From Halorhabdus utahensis DSM 12940 (lineage in GTDB: Archaea > Halobacteriota > Halobacteria > Halobacteriales > Haloarculaceae): a stretch of 64,000 bases of DNA. The notes beneath the pieces are model-generated. The model saw only the letters and a program-made list of their open reading frames with translations, ran no database searches and had not been told where the DNA came from. The translations under genes were made by a program, and so were the position numbers. Of the stretch, positions 26,205-34,918 are shown in pieces. The stretch spans positions 1,984,001 to 2,048,000 of the forward strand of contig NC_013158.1 in the NCBI RefSeq assembly GCF_000023945.1, read 5' to 3'. Position 1 is the stretch's first letter, and every line of letters starts with the position of its first letter.

Positions 26205-27464
26205 ATGGCGGTCGAACTCCGTCCGGCGACGGCGCTGCTCGTCCTGGGAGCCGTGCTCCTGGCCGGATCGTTGGGCTCGTTCGTCGTGACCGAGGCCGTC
26301 GGCGAGTCCGCTGTCGACCCGACGTACCTCTCGCTGGAAGACACCGATCGACAGCTGTGGTCGTATACGAGCACGGGCTACTCTTTCGATCGGGCAACGC
26401 TCGCGCTGAACGCACTCGTCTACGGCGATCCGTCGGCCGTCCGCGGGCAGTTCCTCGGGCGGGACATGGCTGACTGGAACGTCACGGACGAACCGACGGA
26501 GCCGATCGCCGCGGATCCGACCGCTGCCGAGGCGACAGATCCGGCGGTCCAGTGGGATCTCACGACCGGCTCGAACCGGTATGTCTACCTGGCCGATGCG
26601 GGCGGTGACGGGACGGCCGGCGAGTGGCTCACGGTGGACTACCAGGTCCACGACGGCACCTACCTCGGGAGTCGTCACCACATCCGGGCGTATACGGCTC
26701 CCGACGGCGACGGCGAGTGGACGGCGATGCAGGCCCACCACGAACACTGGGACTGGTTCATGGGCAGACACGTCGTCACGAGCGTCGAGAAGTCACAGTC
26801 CCATCTCGAACGCGAACTCGTCGCCGGGTCGAGTGCGCCCGAGATCCGGCGGATACCCGTTGGAGGGGACCAGTCTGACTTCGATCGCTGGTTGACGATC
26901 GTCGACCTCCGTGAACTGGGTGTGACAGCAGGGTCTCTCCTCCCGGTTGCTCTCCTGTTTGCCGTGTCCGGACGCTTCCAGACCGGAACCCGGCGGCTTC
27001 GCGAGCGGCTCCCGACAGATGACGCGCGGATGCTCGTCCTCGCCGCCGGCATCGTGGCGGTGACGCTTTCGGTCCGAGTGCTCGGCATCCAACTCGAGCG
27101 CGCGCTCGACGTTGCGCCGAAGACGATCGCCTTTGGACTCTATCCCGTTCTCTTCGTCGGCCTTCCGACCGTGACGTACCTGCTTGCCCGACAGCTCGAT
27201 CGCCCGCGGGCCTTTGCCGGCGCGTCACTCGGGTTCGTGGCCGCAGTCCTGATCAATTACTCGTATCTGGGGGTTTCACACCTCTCGCTCACGATGCTCG
27301 TCTATCGCGGTGCGCTGGCGGTCGCGCTGGGGCTGATCGCCGCCGGGAGTTCACGCGACGAACGCCGTGATCCCGAGCAGGTGAGTCACGTCCGACTCGG
27401 CGTCTTACTGTGGCTCGTGGCGACGCTGCTGCCACTGCTGCGTCACACGCCACTGCCGGTCTGA
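26205..27464 (+). CDS. Haloarchaeal membrane protein of unknown function
   Basis: A 419-residue protein. One N-terminal transmembrane segment (about 7-28, 'TALLVLGAVLLAGSLGSFVV') is followed by a large outside domain of about 200 residues containing 'NRYVYLADAGGDGTAGEWLT' and 'QAHHEHWDWFMGRHVVTSVE'. From about residue 238 come six or more hydrophobic helices. The His-rich stretch 'AHHEHWDWFMGRHV' could bind metal. No enzyme family is recognised. It converges on a small membrane-protein gene, the two stops being adjacent. Confidence 0.75.
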   Translation: MAVELRPATALLVLGAVLLAGSLGSFVVTEAVGESAVDPTYLSLEDTDRQLWSYTSTGYSFDRATLALNALVYGDPSAVRGQFLGRDMADWNVTDEPTEPIAADPTAAEATDPAVQWDLTTGSNRYVYLADAGGDGTAGEWLTVDYQVHDGTYLGSRHHIRAYTAPDGDGEWTAMQAHHEHWDWFMGRHVVTSVEKSQSHLERELVAGSSAPEIRRIPVGGDQSDFDRWLTIVDLRELGVTAGSLLPVALLFAVSGRFQTGTRRLRERLPTDDARMLVLAAGIVAVTLSVRVLGIQLERALDVAPKTIAFGLYPVLFVGLPTVTYLLARQLDRPRAFAGASLGFVAAVLINYSYLGVSHLSLTMLVYRGALAVALGLIAAGSSRDERRDPEQVSHVRLGVLLWLVATLLPLLRHTPLPV

Positions 27465-27716
27465 TCAATCGGGGCTCCGATACGGTCGCTCCCACGCCGG
27501 GGTGAGTTTCGCGTAGACGGCGATGCCGACGAACAGCACGAGGTAATGTGCCCACTGTGGGAGCGTTAGCCAGCGAAACACGGCCGCCGAGGCGACGATC
27601 CACGACAGCAACACGGCCGCGTCGACGAACAACTGATCGCGGTTGTGGCCCAGATACGCGAGCAGTCGACGCGATCGCGACTCGATTCTCGGTCGGTCGG
27701 TGTCAGTCACTGGCAC
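27465..27716 (-). CDS. Small membrane protein (83 residues)
   Basis: A basic N-terminal segment ('RIESRSRRLLAYLGHNRDQL') is followed by two hydrophobic helices ('FVDAAVLLSWIVASAAVFRW' and 'YLVLFVGIAVYAKL') and a short polar end. The composition and length fit a haloarchaeal small membrane protein. Its stop abuts that of the convergent gene, and its start lies 28 bases after the end of the HAD phosphatase gene on the same strand. Function unknown. Confidence 0.7.
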   Translation of the reverse strand: MPVTDTDRPRIESRSRRLLAYLGHNRDQLFVDAAVLLSWIVASAAVFRWLTLPQWAHYLVLFVGIAVYAKLTPAWERPYRSPD

Positions 27717-27744
27717 CCAATACGCACTGCCGGCCCAAAATCCT

Positions 27745-28413
27745 TCACCTCGATTCGGGCGTCGACTCCGCGTCTACCGCTGCTCCGTCGGGACACTCCC
27801 AGGCCTCGTTTTCGATCGTCTCGACCGCCTCGGCGAGCGTCCGCTCGCGGCGATCGAGATGGACGTAGCCCATGCCGGTCCGGGCGGCGAACTCGCGGTC
27901 GCTGTCGCGGTCGCCGACGTAGACGTACTCGCCCTCACCCAGTGCGTCGGCGACCGGGTCGAACATCGCCGGATCGGGCTTGAGTCGGTCGAGTGCTTCC
28001 CGTGATTGCCCGCGACCGACAGCCACGTCGAACGCCCCGTCGTAGCCCGTGGTTTCGAGGAACGCCTCGACGACTTCCTGGGGGGAGTTACTCACGCAGA
28101 ACAGCGTTTCGTCGGTCACCCGCTCGATGGCGTCGAGGTCCTCGAAGGGCATGAGTTCGCCGGACTGGATGGCTGTGATCTTCCCCTCAGTGTAGTTGCG
28201 GGTTCGTGCCGCCCACAGGCGGTCCGGTTCGACGTCGAACTCGGTAGCGACGGCTTCGAGGTCAGCCAGCGCGTCGGGGTAGAGCTTTCGTCGGTTGGAC
28301 TCAGTGGGTTCGATGTCGAGTTCGGCCAGGGCGTTGTCGAGTCCGCGGTCGAGCCACGCGAGGTCGGCTGCCGAATCCAGGAGGACGCCGTCGAGGTCGA
28401 AACCGACGTTCAT
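27745..28413 (-). CDS. HAD-superfamily phosphatase (phosphoglycolate phosphatase-like)
   Basis: A 222-residue HAD hydrolase. Motif I is 'VGFDLDGVLLDS' with nucleophile Asp6 and acid/base Asp8, motif II is 'FCVSNSPQEVV', motif III is the Lys of 'DRLKPDPAMFDPV', and motif IV is 'YVYVGDRDSDREFA'. A helical cap lies between motifs I and II, as in Gph-like enzymes. The substrate is a small phosphate ester that cannot be named. The start 'MNVGFDLDGVL' leaves no room for a shorter frame. Confidence 0.88.
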   Translation of the reverse strand: MNVGFDLDGVLLDSAADLAWLDRGLDNALAELDIEPTESNRRKLYPDALADLEAVATEFDVEPDRLWAARTRNYTEGKITAIQSGELMPFEDLDAIERVTDETLFCVSNSPQEVVEAFLETTGYDGAFDVAVGRGQSREALDRLKPDPAMFDPVADALGEGEYVYVGDRDSDREFAARTGMGYVHLDRRERTLAEAVETIENEAWECPDGAAVDAESTPESR

Positions 28414-28518
28414 CGTTTGGTTGTCCGTTCGTCGAAGCGAAATATTCCTCGGAATCCGAACGTGGCCGAACGAAATGTCTGTCAGAAATTATTTCAACGG
28501 GCACGATCTTTGGGGGAG

Positions 28519-29922
28519 ATGAAACAGCTGATGGTCCCCACACGAAGACAATATCTACAGACGATCGCAGGGCTCGGAGTGACTACAATCGGTTCGAACA
28601 CCGCCTCCGATGGGACAGCGGACACTACTGGGGAGGACTGGGGGCAGCTCGGATACGACAACGGGAACACGGGCCACGCTCGCGGGCATACAGGACCGAC
28701 CGAACGCGCCGGCGTGGCTTGGCGGGCCGATATCGAGGGGCACTACTACGAGTCGGCCCCGGCGGTCGTCGACGGGACGGTCTACGTCGGCAGCGCCGAT
28801 GGACAGATGTACGCCCTCGATGCTGCGGACGGCTCCCAGGAATGGACATTCCAGACCGAACTGAACATCTATTCCTCGCCCACAGTCGCGGATGGGGTCG
28901 TCTATTTCGGAAGTACTGACGGGAATGTCTACGCTGTCGACGCGACGGACGGCACCGAAGTCTGGACGTTTGAAACCCCATATAGTGTCCGCTGTTCGCC
29001 AGTCCTCGCCGATGGGACGCTCTTTATCGGCAGCAAGTACCGGCTGCTGTACGCTATCGACGCCGCCAGCGGTGTCGAGCAGTGGGCGTACGGAACGGGA
29101 ACGAGAGCTGGACCGTCCGGGTCACCGGCCGTCCGCAACGGGACTGTCTACGTCGCCAGCGATTATCGCCTCTATGCGATCAATGCCGAAGACGGCACAC
29201 GCCGATGGGAGTTCGAACCAGAGGGCGGAATCCATGCGTCGTCGCCGGCAGTCGCCGACGGGATCGTCTATATCGGTGGCGACAGGGGCGCCGTCTATGC
29301 GATCGATGCCGACGATGGCACGGAGCAGTGGACGTTCCAGACGGGCGAGGAGCGAACCTACCGGACGGGCAGATGGATCTGGTCGTCGCCGGCCGTCACG
29401 GACGGGACGGTGTACGTCGGTTCGGGGGACAAACACGTCTACGCGATCGATGCGAGCGACGGTCACGAGGAGTGGTCCTACCGGACGGGGAGAACCGTCA
29501 ATACGGCACCGGCCGTCGCGGACGACACTGTCTACGTCGGGAACGTCGAGTCGACGCTGTATGCCCTTGACGGGACTGACGGGACGGAACGCTGGACTCT
29601 CGGGTCGATTGATATTCACTATTCCTCGCCGGTCGTTGCCGATGGCAGCGTCTACATCGGAAGCCCCGATGGACACGTCTACGCGCTCGATGAGGATTCT
29701 GGTGGTGGTTCCATCGCCGTCGATGGGGTCGACGTTCCGCTCCCTGCCGCAGGAGGGCTGGCAGCGCTCTCTGGTGCGTTCGGGTACGCTGCCTATCGAA
29801 AGGTCTCGGCAGACGACGATCGAACTGATTCGACAGACGACCATTCGGCTGACGACGAGATTGACCAGATCGAAGCCGGTGTCGAAACCTCGAAGGCTCC
29901 CACTGTCGACCTTAGTCCGTGA
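28519..29922 (+). CDS. Tat-exported PQQ-like beta-propeller repeat protein with C-terminal anchor
   Basis: A 467-residue surface protein. The Tat motif is 'TRRQYLQTIAGLGV' (8-21). Residues of about 60-395 are made of eight or so repeats of the type 'PAVVDGTVYVGSADGQMYAL-DAADG-W', the PQQ/WD-like blade signature (quoted in parts). A hydrophobic stretch near 405-425 ('LPAAGGLAALSGAFGYAAY') and a charged tail indicate a membrane anchor. No PQQ-enzyme active site is apparent, so binding or scaffold work is likelier than catalysis. The ATG at 28519 has GGGGGAG just upstream. A truA fragment begins at its stop codon. Confidence 0.87.
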   Translation: MKQLMVPTRRQYLQTIAGLGVTTIGSNTASDGTADTTGEDWGQLGYDNGNTGHARGHTGPTERAGVAWRADIEGHYYESAPAVVDGTVYVGSADGQMYALDAADGSQEWTFQTELNIYSSPTVADGVVYFGSTDGNVYAVDATDGTEVWTFETPYSVRCSPVLADGTLFIGSKYRLLYAIDAASGVEQWAYGTGTRAGPSGSPAVRNGTVYVASDYRLYAINAEDGTRRWEFEPEGGIHASSPAVADGIVYIGGDRGAVYAIDADDGTEQWTFQTGEERTYRTGRWIWSSPAVTDGTVYVGSGDKHVYAIDASDGHEEWSYRTGRTVNTAPAVADDTVYVGNVESTLYALDGTDGTERWTLGSIDIHYSSPVVADGSVYIGSPDGHVYALDEDSGGGSIAVDGVDVPLPAAGGLAALSGAFGYAAYRKVSADDDRTDSTDDHSADDEIDQIEAGVETSKAPTVDLSP

Positions 29923-30044
29923 GTGATCGATCGAGACGCGCCTTCCGGATCGCACACGACGGTCGCCCCGGGTATCGCTTCTCGGGCCAACTCGACGTGG
30001 CGACGGTTTCGGATACGATCATCGACGTTCTTCGGGAATGCTAG
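29919..30044 (+). pseudogene. 5' fragment of a truA (tRNA pseudouridine synthase) copy
   Basis: A GTG at 29919 overlaps the stop of the beta-propeller gene and starts a frame with 'RRAFRIAHDGRP' and 'LDVATVSDTIIDVLRE' before a TAG at 30042-30044. The intact truA at 40052-40879 begins 'VTDVSRRAFRIAYDGRP' and continues 'DVATVSDAILDALRE', so the first 40 codons align almost residue by residue. Homology continues weakly after the stop ('ctcctcgaagaacgtcccg' against 'gtcctcgaagacggtgac'), with small deletions. The catalytic Asp region is missing. It is a decayed partial duplication or the scar of a lost paralogue. Confidence 0.75.
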
Positions 30045-30143
30045 CTCCTCGAAGAACGTCCCGTGGGTTGTCTCAACCGACAGCGACGGCAAACACTGCA
30101 AGTACGCCTTCCGGATGCTCGAACACGTCCGGGATGGCGGCTG

Positions 30144-31256
30144 CTATCGCTGTAGCGCCCGATCCACGTATTCGCCGATCGCCGATTTGAACTGCTCGCG
30201 AGTGAATCGATCGCGAGCGAGCGACGGGCGGTCGTCGGTGCTGATCGCGGTGTTGATCCGGTCGACAGCAGACTCCACGGAGTCGAACAACCGGTCGGCC
30301 CGGCCGTCGAGAATCTCTCGCTGGCCGCCGCCATCGGGTGCGAACGTGACCATCCCCGCCGAGACGTACTCGGCGACGGACATCCCGAAGTGTTCGTCCG
30401 GTTTGAGATTCAGCCCGTAGCGGTGGGTTCGAAGCAGGTTTTCGAGTCGCTCGCGCGGGACGTCACGCTCGAAGACGACGTGTGACCGCTGGTCTGCCGC
30501 CGCCGCTACCTTCTCAGCATATTCTCGATAGGAACGCGGTGCGGACCCGACGATGTGAAGGTGGATATCGTGGCCGCGGTTACGGAGCCGGTCGACGACG
30601 GTGATCGCATCCAGGACCCGTTTGTCGGGCGCGATCCGCCCGACGACGACGATCCCCTGCTCGCGGTCGTCCCACTCAAGACCGCCGTCTATGGCGTCGA
30701 CCGGGGGGTGCAGGACGTCGGGTCGAACGCCGTAGATGTCCTCGACAACGTCGGCCGTCCACGCCGAGTTTGCCAGCAGCGTCGCGTCCTGCAGATCATC
30801 CCGTTCAGGGCCGGCAAGTCGGCCCCAGAGCGGATTCAGCCGACCGGGGTCGGCGTCCTCGCGTTCCCGCAGATGAAACTGCGGATAGTGGATGTACTGG
30901 ACGGACGGCCCCGAAAAGGCGAACTCGTTTGCGGTACTCACCGCCAGGTCGAACGCGGCCGCGTGTCGTCGGAAGTGTCGCTCGACGAGCACGCTTCGGA
31001 CGGCCAATTGTGGCCCGATCTTCGGCGCGAGTCGGCCGAGAGTGCTCGCGAGCAGCCCATTGGCCGGTGGCGTCCGTACTGCGAGCCCGTCGAGGTCCGC
31101 GTCGAAGCGATCCGCCAGCACGTCAGGATCGGTCTCACTGAGGGTGAACAGCGTGACCTCGTGGTCAGTAAGCAGTGCTTCACAGGTCGCCAGACACACC
31201 GCGTCCGCGCCCCCCTGGAAATCGAGCGTGTTGTGAACCACAGCGACCTGCACCAT
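30144..31256 (-). CDS. Glycosyltransferase family 4
   Basis: A 370-residue GT-B glycosyltransferase. The N-terminal half opens with 'VAVVHNTLDFQGGADAVCLA', the acceptor-domain glycine loop. The C-terminal half shows 'GIVVVGRIAPDKRVLDAI' and 'YGLNLKPDEHFGMSVAEYVS', where 'EHFGMSVAE' is the donor-binding E-x7-E signature of GT4. It retains the anomeric configuration and uses an NDP-sugar; the sugar is unknown. It is cytoplasmic or membrane-peripheral. The next gene on the same strand encodes an AlkP-fold hydrolase, which suggests a surface-glycan pair. Confidence 0.9.
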   Translation of the reverse strand: MVQVAVVHNTLDFQGGADAVCLATCEALLTDHEVTLFTLSETDPDVLADRFDADLDGLAVRTPPANGLLASTLGRLAPKIGPQLAVRSVLVERHFRRHAAAFDLAVSTANEFAFSGPSVQYIHYPQFHLREREDADPGRLNPLWGRLAGPERDDLQDATLLANSAWTADVVEDIYGVRPDVLHPPVDAIDGGLEWDDREQGIVVVGRIAPDKRVLDAITVVDRLRNRGHDIHLHIVGSAPRSYREYAEKVAAAADQRSHVVFERDVPRERLENLLRTHRYGLNLKPDEHFGMSVAEYVSAGMVTFAPDGGGQREILDGRADRLFDSVESAVDRINTAISTDDRPSLARDRFTREQFKSAIGEYVDRALQR

Positions 31257-31301
31257 AGGGGGCGTTCGCCCCGGAGAGGAATATACTGCCGGCTCCGTCC
31301 G

Positions 31302-32171
31302 TCACCGGTAGCCGAGTGCGTCGAGACGTGCCCTGTCGTCCTCGGCACCGTAGACGCGACTCACTGGGAGCGGTTCCGGCGGCGATAGCTTCGGCGAGTA
31401 CGTCTCCCTCCCGCCGCCCGTCGTCTCGGCCCACGGGACAGTCAGGACTGCCGGGACCGGCAGGTGCATCGGATGGCCGTACAGCCCCCACTCGCCGAAG
31501 AGATTGGCGTGATCCGCGGTGATCGCGACGCGACCGGTGACATTCTCGGCGAGAATCGCGACCTCCTCGAGGACGTGTCTGAGATTGGCCTCGTAGGCGT
31601 CCCACACCCGATCGCTCGAAATCTCGCCGCGCCGGAGGGCGACCCAGGGGTTCGCGGGGTTGCTGTGGTCGCTGTTTCGAACCATGCCGTCGTCCGCCGA
31701 AAGCGGGTCCGGGACGAACGGATGGTGGGGCTGCATGTAGTGGACGACCAGCCGATGGGGGTCACGCTCGCGGGCCATCGTGATCGCCCGGTCGGTGACG
31801 GCCCGAGCGGGGACCGTTCCCTGGTCCTCGTCCCAGGCGTACTTCCAGACTTCGTCCAGGGCGGCGAAGGCGTCGGCCTCGACGTAGCGGTCGGTCCAGG
31901 TGTTGCCAGTCACCATCATGGTCCGGGCCGTTTCCGGATGCCCTGGAAACGTGTTTTCGAGCCACTCCGAGGACGAACTCCCGACTGATCGCATCGACTC
32001 GACATCCTCGATCAGGTCCGTTTCGAGGGCGACCGATCGGAGGACATCGACCCGGCAGGCGTCGAGCACGACGAGCACGTCCCACTCTCGATCGAGGACG
32101 TTCGTCCCCCTATCGAGTCGCTTGCCGATCGCCTGCAAGGCCCGGAGGTACGCGGTTCCGAGCCGACCCAT
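31302..32171 (-). CDS. Alkaline phosphatase superfamily (sulfatase-like) hydrolase, paralogue 2
   Basis: A 289-residue relative of the protein at 18812-19735. It shares 'EWDVLVVLDACRVDVL' (metal Asp), 'RLVVHYMQPHHPFVPDPL' and 'GRVAITADHANLFGEWGLYG' (Asp-His metal pair), and the closing 'DRARLDALGYR' parallels 'LESLGYV' of the other. The ATG at 32171 ('MGRLGTAYLRALQAIG') is used; upstream codons in frame are Ser/Pro/Ala/Arg rich and overlap the divergent gene. It precedes a GT4 gene by 45 bases in the direction of transcription. The substrate may be a phospho- or sulfo-sugar of the envelope, as inference. Confidence 0.82.
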   Translation of the reverse strand: MGRLGTAYLRALQAIGKRLDRGTNVLDREWDVLVVLDACRVDVLRSVALETDLIEDVESMRSVGSSSSEWLENTFPGHPETARTMMVTGNTWTDRYVEADAFAALDEVWKYAWDEDQGTVPARAVTDRAITMARERDPHRLVVHYMQPHHPFVPDPLSADDGMVRNSDHSNPANPWVALRRGEISSDRVWDAYEANLRHVLEEVAILAENVTGRVAITADHANLFGEWGLYGHPMHLPVPAVLTVPWAETTGGGRETYSPKLSPPEPLPVSRVYGAEDDRARLDALGYR

Positions 32172-32295
32172 GCCCGGTTCTGTCACGGTCGTGGTTCGTT
32201 CCAGGCGGACAAAACGGCATCGCCCCGCCTTGGGTGGGCCGCGGAACGATCCCCTCCGCCGGGACGCATTAGTACGTCCCGCCCGGGGTAGGTCC

Positions 32296-34269
32296 ATGGA
32301 CTGTCTGTTCGTAGGTGCCGGCGCGATCGCCGACGAGTACGCCGCCGGCCTGGCGTCGACGTCGCTCTCCCTTGCCGGGGTCTGTGATCTCGACGCCGAA
32401 TGCGCGGAAGGGCTCGCTGCGGAGCACGACTGCCCGGCGTTCACTGATCTGGAAACAGCACTGGCATCCGTCGACGCGCCAGTGGTGGTGAACCTGACGA
32501 CCCACGCGGCCCACGCCGAGGTGACCCGGACGGCGCTTTCGGCGGATCGACACGTCTACTCCCAGAAACCGCTCGCGCTCGACGCCGAGACCGCCGGCGA
32601 GCTACTGGAGATGGCCCGTGAGCGCGATCGCGCACTCGGTGTCGCGCCGGAGAACCCTGACGCCCCGTCACAGCGCCGGGCTGCCCGCGTCCTGGCCAGC
32701 GGACGGCCGGGTCCCGTGCAACTGGGTTACGCCCACGCCCACGTCGGCCGCGTGACTGACTGGCACGACCGGCCCGACTCGTTTCTTTCGATCGGGCCGC
32801 TGTACGACGGTGGCGTCTACCCGCTGACGCTGCTCGTCTCGTGGTTCGGCCCGGTCGAAACAGTCCGCGTCGCCGACGCCCTCGACATCTGGCCCGAGCG
32901 CGAGTCGAAACGGCCCTCGACACCCAGCCACATCGAGGCGACGCTCGCCTTCGAATCAGGACCAACCGTCCGGCTGACGGCCAGTTTCTACGCGCCCCAC
33001 CGGAGTCGAGAGTTCTACGGCCTCGAAGTGCACGGCGACGACGGATCGCTGTATCTCGAGGGCACTGGCGCGATGGAGACCGCCGTCGATGATGTTCAGT
33101 TCGGTCGCGTCGGTCGCGAGTACACCGCCGTGCCGCTCCAATCACCCACGTCGTCGGTCGAATACGCCGACGCTGTCGAGCGACTCGCTGACAGCGTCAC
33201 CGCGGGAACGCCTTCCCGGGAGACTGGTCGACGGGGTGCCCACGTCGTCGCCGTCTGCAACGCCATCGAGGTTGCTGCTGCCAACGGCGAACCGATCGAC
33301 GTGCCGGCCTATGGGACCACAGCCGATCCACTGCCTGCGACAGCTGTTCGGCCGGAGACTGCGGACGAGCGTTCGACCGGCAGTGACGGGATTCGACTCC
33401 CGCCGGTCGGCTTTGGCTGTTCGCGGTACCGTGACGGCGAGTACGTCGACCGCCGGGACTCCATCGCCACGGCGCTGGACGCGGGCTATCGCTTCCTCGA
33501 CAGCGCTGAACTCTACGGCAACGAACATCGGATCGGCGAGTTGCTCGCGGCCCCGGGCGCGCCGGACCGGGAAGCCGTCTTCGTCCTCGGGAAGGTCTGG
33601 CGGACGAACCACTGTCGCGAGCACATGATCGAGGCCGCCGAGGGGAGTCTCGCGGAACTCGGTCTCGACGCCTTCGACAGCTACGGCCTCCACTGGCCCG
33701 ACGCCTGGGCACACCGCGGGTCGCTCGACCGACTGGCGGAGTTGCCGGTGGAAAAACAGGAGGCCCGCTCCTTCCCCGAAACCGACGACGGCGATATCGA
33801 GACGGCCGACATCTCGCTCGAAACGGCCTGGGAGAACCTCGAAGCTGTTTACGACCAGGGACTCGCCCGGACGCTTTCTGTCTCGAACGTCACCCGATCA
33901 CAACTGGAGACGATCCTCGAAACCGGGCGTGTTCGACCCGAAATCGTCCAGATCGAGCGCCATCCCTACCAGCCACAGAATGAGCTCGTCTCGTTCTGTC
34001 AGGAGCGCGGTATCCGGGTGGTCGCCCACTCCCCACTGTCCGCCCCCGGCCTGCTGGACGAGCCGATACTCGCAGAGATTGGCGAAGAACACGGCCTCTC
34101 GCCGGCCGAGGTCGTCATCGCCTGGAACGTCTCGGAAACCGTCGTGCCGATCCCGTCGAGCACGACGCCGGCCCACATCGTTTCGAACCTGGCCGCAGCC
34201 CGAAAACGCCTTGCGCCCGCGGAGAGCGAGCGGATCGACGCACTTCGCGATCCCGATTTCGAGCGGTAG
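32296..34269 (+). CDS. Fusion of Gfo/Idh/MocA oxidoreductase and aldo/keto reductase
   Basis: A 657-residue two-domain oxidoreductase. Residues 1 to about 345 are a Gfo/Idh/MocA NAD(P) dehydrogenase: Rossmann start 'MDCLFVGAGAIADEY' and the catalytic-lysine motif as 'SQKPLAL' (Lys91, with Gln for the usual Glu). Residues about 365-657 are an aldo/keto reductase barrel with the full tetrad Asp402, Tyr407, Lys433 and His466, and the NADP-binding 'VVPIPSSTTPAHI' near the end. The join is a short disordered linker with no stop or frameshift. Such fusions are rare; channelling of a sugar between two oxidation states is inferred. ATG at 32296 diverges from the AlkP gene. Confidence 0.9.
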   Translation: MDCLFVGAGAIADEYAAGLASTSLSLAGVCDLDAECAEGLAAEHDCPAFTDLETALASVDAPVVVNLTTHAAHAEVTRTALSADRHVYSQKPLALDAETAGELLEMARERDRALGVAPENPDAPSQRRAARVLASGRPGPVQLGYAHAHVGRVTDWHDRPDSFLSIGPLYDGGVYPLTLLVSWFGPVETVRVADALDIWPERESKRPSTPSHIEATLAFESGPTVRLTASFYAPHRSREFYGLEVHGDDGSLYLEGTGAMETAVDDVQFGRVGREYTAVPLQSPTSSVEYADAVERLADSVTAGTPSRETGRRGAHVVAVCNAIEVAAANGEPIDVPAYGTTADPLPATAVRPETADERSTGSDGIRLPPVGFGCSRYRDGEYVDRRDSIATALDAGYRFLDSAELYGNEHRIGELLAAPGAPDREAVFVLGKVWRTNHCREHMIEAAEGSLAELGLDAFDSYGLHWPDAWAHRGSLDRLAELPVEKQEARSFPETDDGDIETADISLETAWENLEAVYDQGLARTLSVSNVTRSQLETILETGRVRPEIVQIERHPYQPQNELVSFCQERGIRVVAHSPLSAPGLLDEPILAEIGEEHGLSPAEVVIAWNVSETVVPIPSSTTPAHIVSNLAAARKRLAPAESERIDALRDPDFER

Positions 34270-34362
34270 GGTGGGACAAACCGCTTTCCTGGCTCGCCCG
34301 CCGATGCGGTAACGTGGGCCGCGGGCACCACGATTATGTACTCCTTTGCCGATATGTGTGGT

Positions 34363-34749
34363 ATGGCAACAACTACACAGTCAGGCGTGCAACTCAGAAC
34401 GGAGTCGCTTGGCGGCCTTCACTGGATCGGCATCCTCGCGGCACTGGTCAGTGCCGGGGTCCATCTCTTGCTCGGCGTCAGGATGGCTCCCTCGGGGATG
34501 GGAATCAGCTTCATCCTTGCAGGCCTCGGGTTTCTGGGCGCGATCGTCCTCATCCTGATCGACTATCGCCGTCGGGCGGTCTACGCCGTCGGGATCCCGT
34601 TCGTCCTCGCCCAGATCGGCCTGTGGCTGCTCATCAACTTCGTCAACGGCTCGAAGTCCTTCCCGGCCGATATCGGGACGCTCGGGGCGGTCGATAAGGT
34701 CGCACAGCTTGTGCTGGTCGGCATCCTCGTCGCACTGTTGCGATCCTGA
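34363..34749 (+). CDS. Small multispan membrane protein (DUF7475-like)
   Basis: A 128-residue protein with four predicted hydrophobic helices ('WIGILAALVSAGVHLLLGV', 'GISFILAGLGFLGAIVLILI', 'AVYAVGIPFVLAQIGLWLLI', 'VAQLVLVGILVALL'). The pattern of a His in the first helix and 'DYRRRAVY' between helices two and three recurs in a haloarchaeal family I associate with DUF7475. The ATG at 34363 ('MATTTQSGVQ') is chosen over one nine codons upstream. A weak TATA-like 'gattatgta' lies about 30 bases before. Function unknown. Confidence 0.72.
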   Translation: MATTTQSGVQLRTESLGGLHWIGILAALVSAGVHLLLGVRMAPSGMGISFILAGLGFLGAIVLILIDYRRRAVYAVGIPFVLAQIGLWLLINFVNGSKSFPADIGTLGAVDKVAQLVLVGILVALLRS

Positions 34750-34918
34750 TTCTTCCCCGTCAACTCCCAGGAAGGGGGCGATATGGGTCACAACTTTAGG
34801 GTGGTCCGGCCCTATTGCCGAGACGACTCCTGTATGAACCCGCCGACGGTGCCCCAGCTGAACGCGAGTGCTCGGTGTCCCGCCACAAAGAGCCCTCGCC
34901 TGGAGCCTGGAGGGGCGC

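Noticed and set aside
28006-28518. N-terminal extension of the beta-propeller protein
   Set aside because: The extension is antisense to the HAD phosphatase gene, and the Tat signal starts at the ATG at 28519.
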